In this document: positions 6,432 through 8,822 of the stretch, one piece after another
How the letters are laid out: every line of letters begins with the position of its first letter
Numbering within the stretch: position 1 is the stretch's first letter
Origin: an uncultured Lachnospiraceae bacterium
GTDB taxonomy: Bacteria > Bacillota > Clostridia > Lachnospirales > Lachnospiraceae
Length of the DNA: 8,822 nt
Assembly: GCA_902782965.1 (NCBI GenBank)
Contig: CACZPG010000311.1
Coordinates: 1-8,822, forward strand
Direction of reading: 5' to 3'
Notes under the pieces: model-generated
Told to the model about the DNA's origin: nothing
Seen by the model: the letters and a program-made list of their open reading frames with translations, nothing else
Database searches by the model: none
Position numbers and translations under genes: made by a program

Positions 6432-6935
6432 CTACTTCATCATATTTTTAAATCTGTCATCTATATATTTATCAAACTTACTTCTTCCATCAACGTGATT
6501 AACCTTGCCATTATGTTCCATATATTCCACCAGTCTGTCCCAGTTGGTGTAGCCAATATCCGTAAAGGATATTTTATTTCCATTATAGAATATTCTAAGC
6601 TCATTATAGGAACGATGTATCTTCCCCTTGGTTGTAAGACCTGTTACCAGGTCACAGTGATCAACCTCATAGAGTGCGATATCTTCGCTAAGAATAAAGA
6701 GTCTCCTGATGACTATATCATTTCCATCTATTGCTATAGATTTTCCAAGTCCCGGGAGCATTAACAACATAAAGACTATGATGATCACCACTGTAACTAT
6801 CTCATACATAAGCGCTACTTCACCAAGTCCCTGACCTATCCTTAACATCAGCTTTAGCAAATATAGCATGAAAGCCATAGCTACTATTATAAGTATGAAA
6901 TTAAGTGTTTTGGTCCTTACTCTAAAATTATCCAT
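6432..6935 (-). CDS. Small membrane protein, two TM helices and a probable PH-like cytoplasmic domain
   Basis: The family is not recognised with certainty. The 167-residue protein has TM helices at about 10-31 and 41-62. They are followed by a beta-rich tail (IAIDGNDIVIRRLFIL, ELRIFYNGNKISFTDIG) ending in an amphipathic helix. This hairpin-plus-tail layout resembles bacterial PH-like (bPH/YcxB-type) membrane proteins, a guess from topology and strand pattern only. The ATG at 6935 has AAGGA 7 nt upstream. It is the first gene of the minus-strand membrane operon and lies 15 bp before the exchanger gene, so a role linked to the exchanger or to the membrane is possible but unproven. Confidence 0.75.
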   Translation of the reverse strand: MDNFRVRTKTLNFILIIVAMAFMLYLLKLMLRIGQGLGEVALMYEIVTVVIIIVFMLLMLPGLGKSIAIDGNDIVIRRLFILSEDIALYEVDHCDLVTGLTTKGKIHRSYNELRIFYNGNKISFTDIGYTNWDRLVEYMEHNGKVNHVDGRSKFDKYIDDRFKNMMK

Positions 6936-6980
6936 TATTATGTCCTTCAGACTTATATAATATTCATGTCATACTGACAC

Positions 6981-7010
6981 ATTGTATCACTGTTTTCATA
7001 AATGTGCCAA
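6981..7010 (-). promoter_or_regulatory. Probable promoter of the membrane-protein operon
   Basis: On the minus strand TTGGCA (7005-7010) and TACAAT (6981-6986) are 18 nt apart, and TGA directly before the -10 box gives an extended -10. Transcription would start near 6974, about 40 nt before the ATG. A short inverted repeat, TGTCA-TAC-TGACA (6967-6979), spans the expected start site and could be an operator, though its arms are only 5 bp. Confidence 0.65.
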
Positions 7011-7050
7011 TTTTTTGTGAACTCTTCCTGGCATGTATTATAGTTATTAT

Positions 7051-7079
7051 TTGACAAACTAAATATTTCAGTTTATACT
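7051..7079 (+). promoter_or_regulatory. Strong sigma-A promoter for tyrA-aroA
   Basis: TTGACA (7051-7056), a 17-nt spacer and TATACT (7074-7079) nearly match the consensus. Transcription would start near 7086, leaving a leader of about 130 nt before the tyrA start. It lies back to back with the divergent promoter at 6981-7010, about 40 bp apart. Confidence 0.8.
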
Positions 7080-7085
7080 TTGCTA

Positions 7086-7216
7086 CGTTAAAGCGATAAA
7101 GTACTTGCTTATTCTTTTTAAAACTACTATACTTGGTTAGGTATTAGTATATGCGTTATATACGTATTTAAGAATAATAAATAAAAATAAATAAAAACAG
7201 GAGAATCCACGAAAAT
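7086..7216 (+). other. AT-rich untranslated leader of tyrA
   Basis: This is the expected 5' leader. I see no T-box specifier or antiterminator sequence, no terminator hairpin with T run, and no riboswitch core that I recognise. It holds a six-codon ORF (ATG at 7151, MRYIRI) without a good ribosome binding site and an A-rich stretch at 7172-7198. The tyrA Shine-Dalgarno AGGAG (7199-7203) is 13 nt from the ATG, rather long. Confidence 0.5.
7105..7133 (+). promoter_or_regulatory. Possible second, weaker promoter for tyrA-aroA
   Basis: TTGCTT (7105-7110), a 17-nt spacer and TATACT (7128-7133). The -35 box is poor and the region is AT-rich, so this may be a chance match. Confidence 0.35.
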
Positions 7217-8401
7217 ATGATAGCAATCTTAGAAAACAATGCAACCGACGATCAGATAGAAAAGCTCACCGACTGGTTCGAAGAACAGGGAATGCGCTGC
7301 CAGCTGTCCAGAGGAGAATTCCAGACAATCCTCGGAATAATCGGAGATACTTCAAAACTTGATACTGAGCTGATAGGCTCTCTCGATATCGTTAAATCTG
7401 TTACACGAATCACCAATCCCGGAAAGAAGGATAATCAGAAATCCAGGAATAAAGATGGCGACTTCCATAGATCCGGTATAAAAACCGTGGGTATAATCGG
7501 ACTCGGACTTATCGGCGGTTCTTTCGCTAAAGCCTTTAAAGATAATTCAAATGCAAGAGTTCTTGGTTACAACAGAAGCTCATCTACCACACATTTTGCT
7601 ATAATGGACGGAACACTGGATGGAGAATTAACAGGAATCATTTCCTCCACCGGTACACAGAATACTACCACCGAAAATGCAAACAATAATGCTGATGGAA
7701 ACAATGATGGAGACACTTCCAATTCTTTATCAGAATGCGATCTCGTAATCATATCTCTGTATAATCAGGCTATCATTGATTTCGTTAGAAATAATGCCAA
7801 GAATTTCAAGAAAGGCGCCCTTGTAATTGATGCAGGAGGTCTGAAGAGGAGAATCTGCAGAGAATGCTTCCCTATTGCTAAAGAAAACGGATTTATATTC
7901 GCCGGAGGACATCCTATGGCAGGAAAGAAATTCTCCGGCTACAAATACAGTACCGGAAAACTGTTCAAGGATGCATCCATGATAATTGTACCGGACGAAT
8001 CCTATGACATGTTTCTGATTGAACGAATCAAGGATTCCCTGGCACCTTGCAATTTCGGAAGAATAACAGTTACAAGTGCCGATAAACATGATCAGATGAT
8101 TGCCTTCACTTCAGAAATGGCACATATCGTATCAAATGCATATATCAAGAGTCCTACTGCAAGAGAACATCTCGGTTTCTCTGCCGGAAGCTACAAAGAC
8201 ATGACAAGAGTAGCCTGGCTGAACGAAGATATGTGGACAGAAATCTTTATGGAAAATAAGGATAACCTCATATATGAGCTGGACACTATAATAAACTATC
8301 TTGGAGAGTATAAGAAAGCTCTGGAGACAGATGATTCGCAGTTTCTTCACGATATCCTCCGTGATGGAAAGCTTGCAAAGGAAGAAGTAGACGGTATTTA
8401 A
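7217..8401 (+). CDS. tyrA: Prephenate dehydrogenase with an N-terminal DAHP-synthase-type ferredoxin-like regulatory domain
   Basis: TyrA oxidatively decarboxylates prephenate to 4-hydroxyphenylpyruvate, the tyrosine branch of aromatic synthesis. Residues 1-68 (starting MIAILENNATDDQIEKL, with GEFQTILGIIGDTSKLD, ending VTRITNP) match the ferredoxin-like domain that opens Thermotoga-type DAHP synthases and mediates feedback inhibition there. A charged linker (69-88) follows. The dehydrogenase shows the Rossmann motif GLGLIGGS (95-102), VIDAGGLKR, GGHPMAGKKFSGY with catalytic His232, the conserved His291 in KHDQM, and a helical dimerisation region (SAGSYKDMTRVAWLNEDMW). Residues ~140-172 are an Asn/Thr/Asp/Gly-rich insertion in the nucleotide-binding half. 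The second strand ends GYNRSSS rather than GYDR, hinting at NADP+. No C-terminal ACT domain is present. The ATG agrees with the start of the DAHPS domain, and aroA follows 31 bp downstream. Confidence 0.93.
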   Translation: MIAILENNATDDQIEKLTDWFEEQGMRCQLSRGEFQTILGIIGDTSKLDTELIGSLDIVKSVTRITNPGKKDNQKSRNKDGDFHRSGIKTVGIIGLGLIGGSFAKAFKDNSNARVLGYNRSSSTTHFAIMDGTLDGELTGIISSTGTQNTTTENANNNADGNNDGDTSNSLSECDLVIISLYNQAIIDFVRNNAKNFKKGALVIDAGGLKRRICRECFPIAKENGFIFAGGHPMAGKKFSGYKYSTGKLFKDASMIIVPDESYDMFLIERIKDSLAPCNFGRITVTSADKHDQMIAFTSEMAHIVSNAYIKSPTAREHLGFSAGSYKDMTRVAWLNEDMWTEIFMENKDNLIYELDTIINYLGEYKKALETDDSQFLHDILRDGKLAKEEVDGI

Positions 8402-8432
8402 GAAAATAAATTATGAATTATGAGGAAGCTAT

Positions 8433-8822
8433 ATGAATATCCGGTCTGATAATAAGGAATCAAATTTTATAGAACACAGCACCGAAATCTTAATGTATGA
8501 TGCTTCAACCGATGTTCTGAAAATTTCAAAAAATAATGAATCCTTCGGAGGCGTGGTTCGTGCCATAGCCTCCAAATCTCATGCCCACCGACTGCTTATT
8601 GCGGGAGCACTTTCTGAAAACACTGTCCGTCTGATGACTCCTGACAGTTCACAGGATATAGAGGCTACTGTAAATACGCTTACAGGTCTTGGTGCATCTG
8701 TGATAAGGACAGCTGACAGTTACGAAATTACTCCTCTTAATATAAATCCCAAAGACTATACCGATATCGATTGTGGCGAAAGCGGATCCACTCTCCGATT
8801 TATCATCCCCGTCATAGGAGCG
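8433..8822 (+). CDS. aroA: 5-enolpyruvylshikimate-3-phosphate synthase, N-terminal part cut off by the window end
   Basis: AroA joins shikimate-3-phosphate to phosphoenolpyruvate on the way to chorismate, upstream of the reaction of its neighbour TyrA. The first 130 codons are present and open to the window edge. SKSHAHRLLIAGAL (47-60) holds the substrate-binding Lys, Ser and Arg. SSQDIEATVNTLTGLGASV (72-90) is the usual helix, and DCGESGSTLRFIIPV (113-127) is the phosphoenolpyruvate-site loop with Arg122. The ATG at 8433 has GAGGA 6 nt upstream. This start gives about 20-25 residues more than usual before the first beta strand (VLKISKNNESFGGVVRA); an internal ATG at 8493 would give the usual length but lacks such a site. 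Cotranscribed with tyrA. Confidence 0.93.
   Translation, partial: MNIRSDNKESNFIEHSTEILMYDASTDVLKISKNNESFGGVVRAIASKSHAHRLLIAGALSENTVRLMTPDSSQDIEATVNTLTGLGASVIRTADSYEITPLNINPKDYTDIDCGESGSTLRFIIPVIGA

Noticed and set aside
6016..6498. A 160-codon plus-strand ORF opposite the exchanger gene
   Set aside because: It is a hydrophobic shadow of the membrane-protein gene on the other strand, without ribosome binding site or recognisable domain.
7151..7171. A leader peptide MRYIRI controlling tyrA by attenuation
   Set aside because: It has only one Tyr codon, no convincing ribosome binding site, and no terminator/antiterminator pair follows.
8413..8436. A seven-codon ORF whose stop overlaps the aroA ATG, as translational coupling
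   Set aside because: It has no own ribosome binding site and simply contains the aroA Shine-Dalgarno; such short ORFs are expected by chance.

Overview
The window looks like chromosome from a low-GC Gram-positive anaerobe, most plausibly a Lachnospiraceae member (Butyrivibrio or Roseburia type). This rests on AT-rich DNA, strong AGGAG-type ribosome binding sites, the SKSHAHR form of EPSP synthase, a PLP aminotransferase resembling subgroup Ic aspartate aminotransferases, and the overall style of the proteins. The genus is inference. There are no tRNA, rRNA or CRISPR features.

Minus strand, left part (1-4218): a 3'-truncated birA-type biotin ligase/repressor, a membrane diguanylate cyclase, a short RluA-type pseudouridine synthase and a PLP aminotransferase, all read right to left. 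The last two are 13 bp apart and are read from a consensus promoter at 4528-4556. A 13-bp inverted repeat separates the synthase gene from the cyclase-birA pair. Between the promoter and the aminotransferase start lies a 240-bp non-coding element (4254-4493) with 17-bp terminal inverted repeats and an exact 8-bp direct repeat on each side. It is a MITE-like insertion in the 5' leader and almost all of it can fold into hairpins.

Minus strand, middle part (4614-6935): three membrane-protein genes in order 6935 to 4614. They encode a two-TM protein with a probable PH-like tail, a YrbG-type Ca2+/Na+ exchanger and a three-TM protein of unknown function, with a promoter at 6981-7010.

Plus strand, right part (7051-8822): a consensus promoter and an AT-rich leader, then tyrA and the start of aroA, both in aromatic amino-acid biosynthesis. 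This tyrA is a fusion. Its first ~68 residues match the ferredoxin-like regulatory domain of type Ibeta DAHP synthase (Thermotoga type) rather than the start of a TyrA. It also carries an Asn/Thr/Asp-rich insertion in the Rossmann domain.

The items most worth following are the DAHPS-regulatory-domain/TyrA fusion, the MITE in the aminotransferase leader, and a BirA homologue that has lost several otherwise conserved ligase active-site residues, including the whole WPND-type motif.
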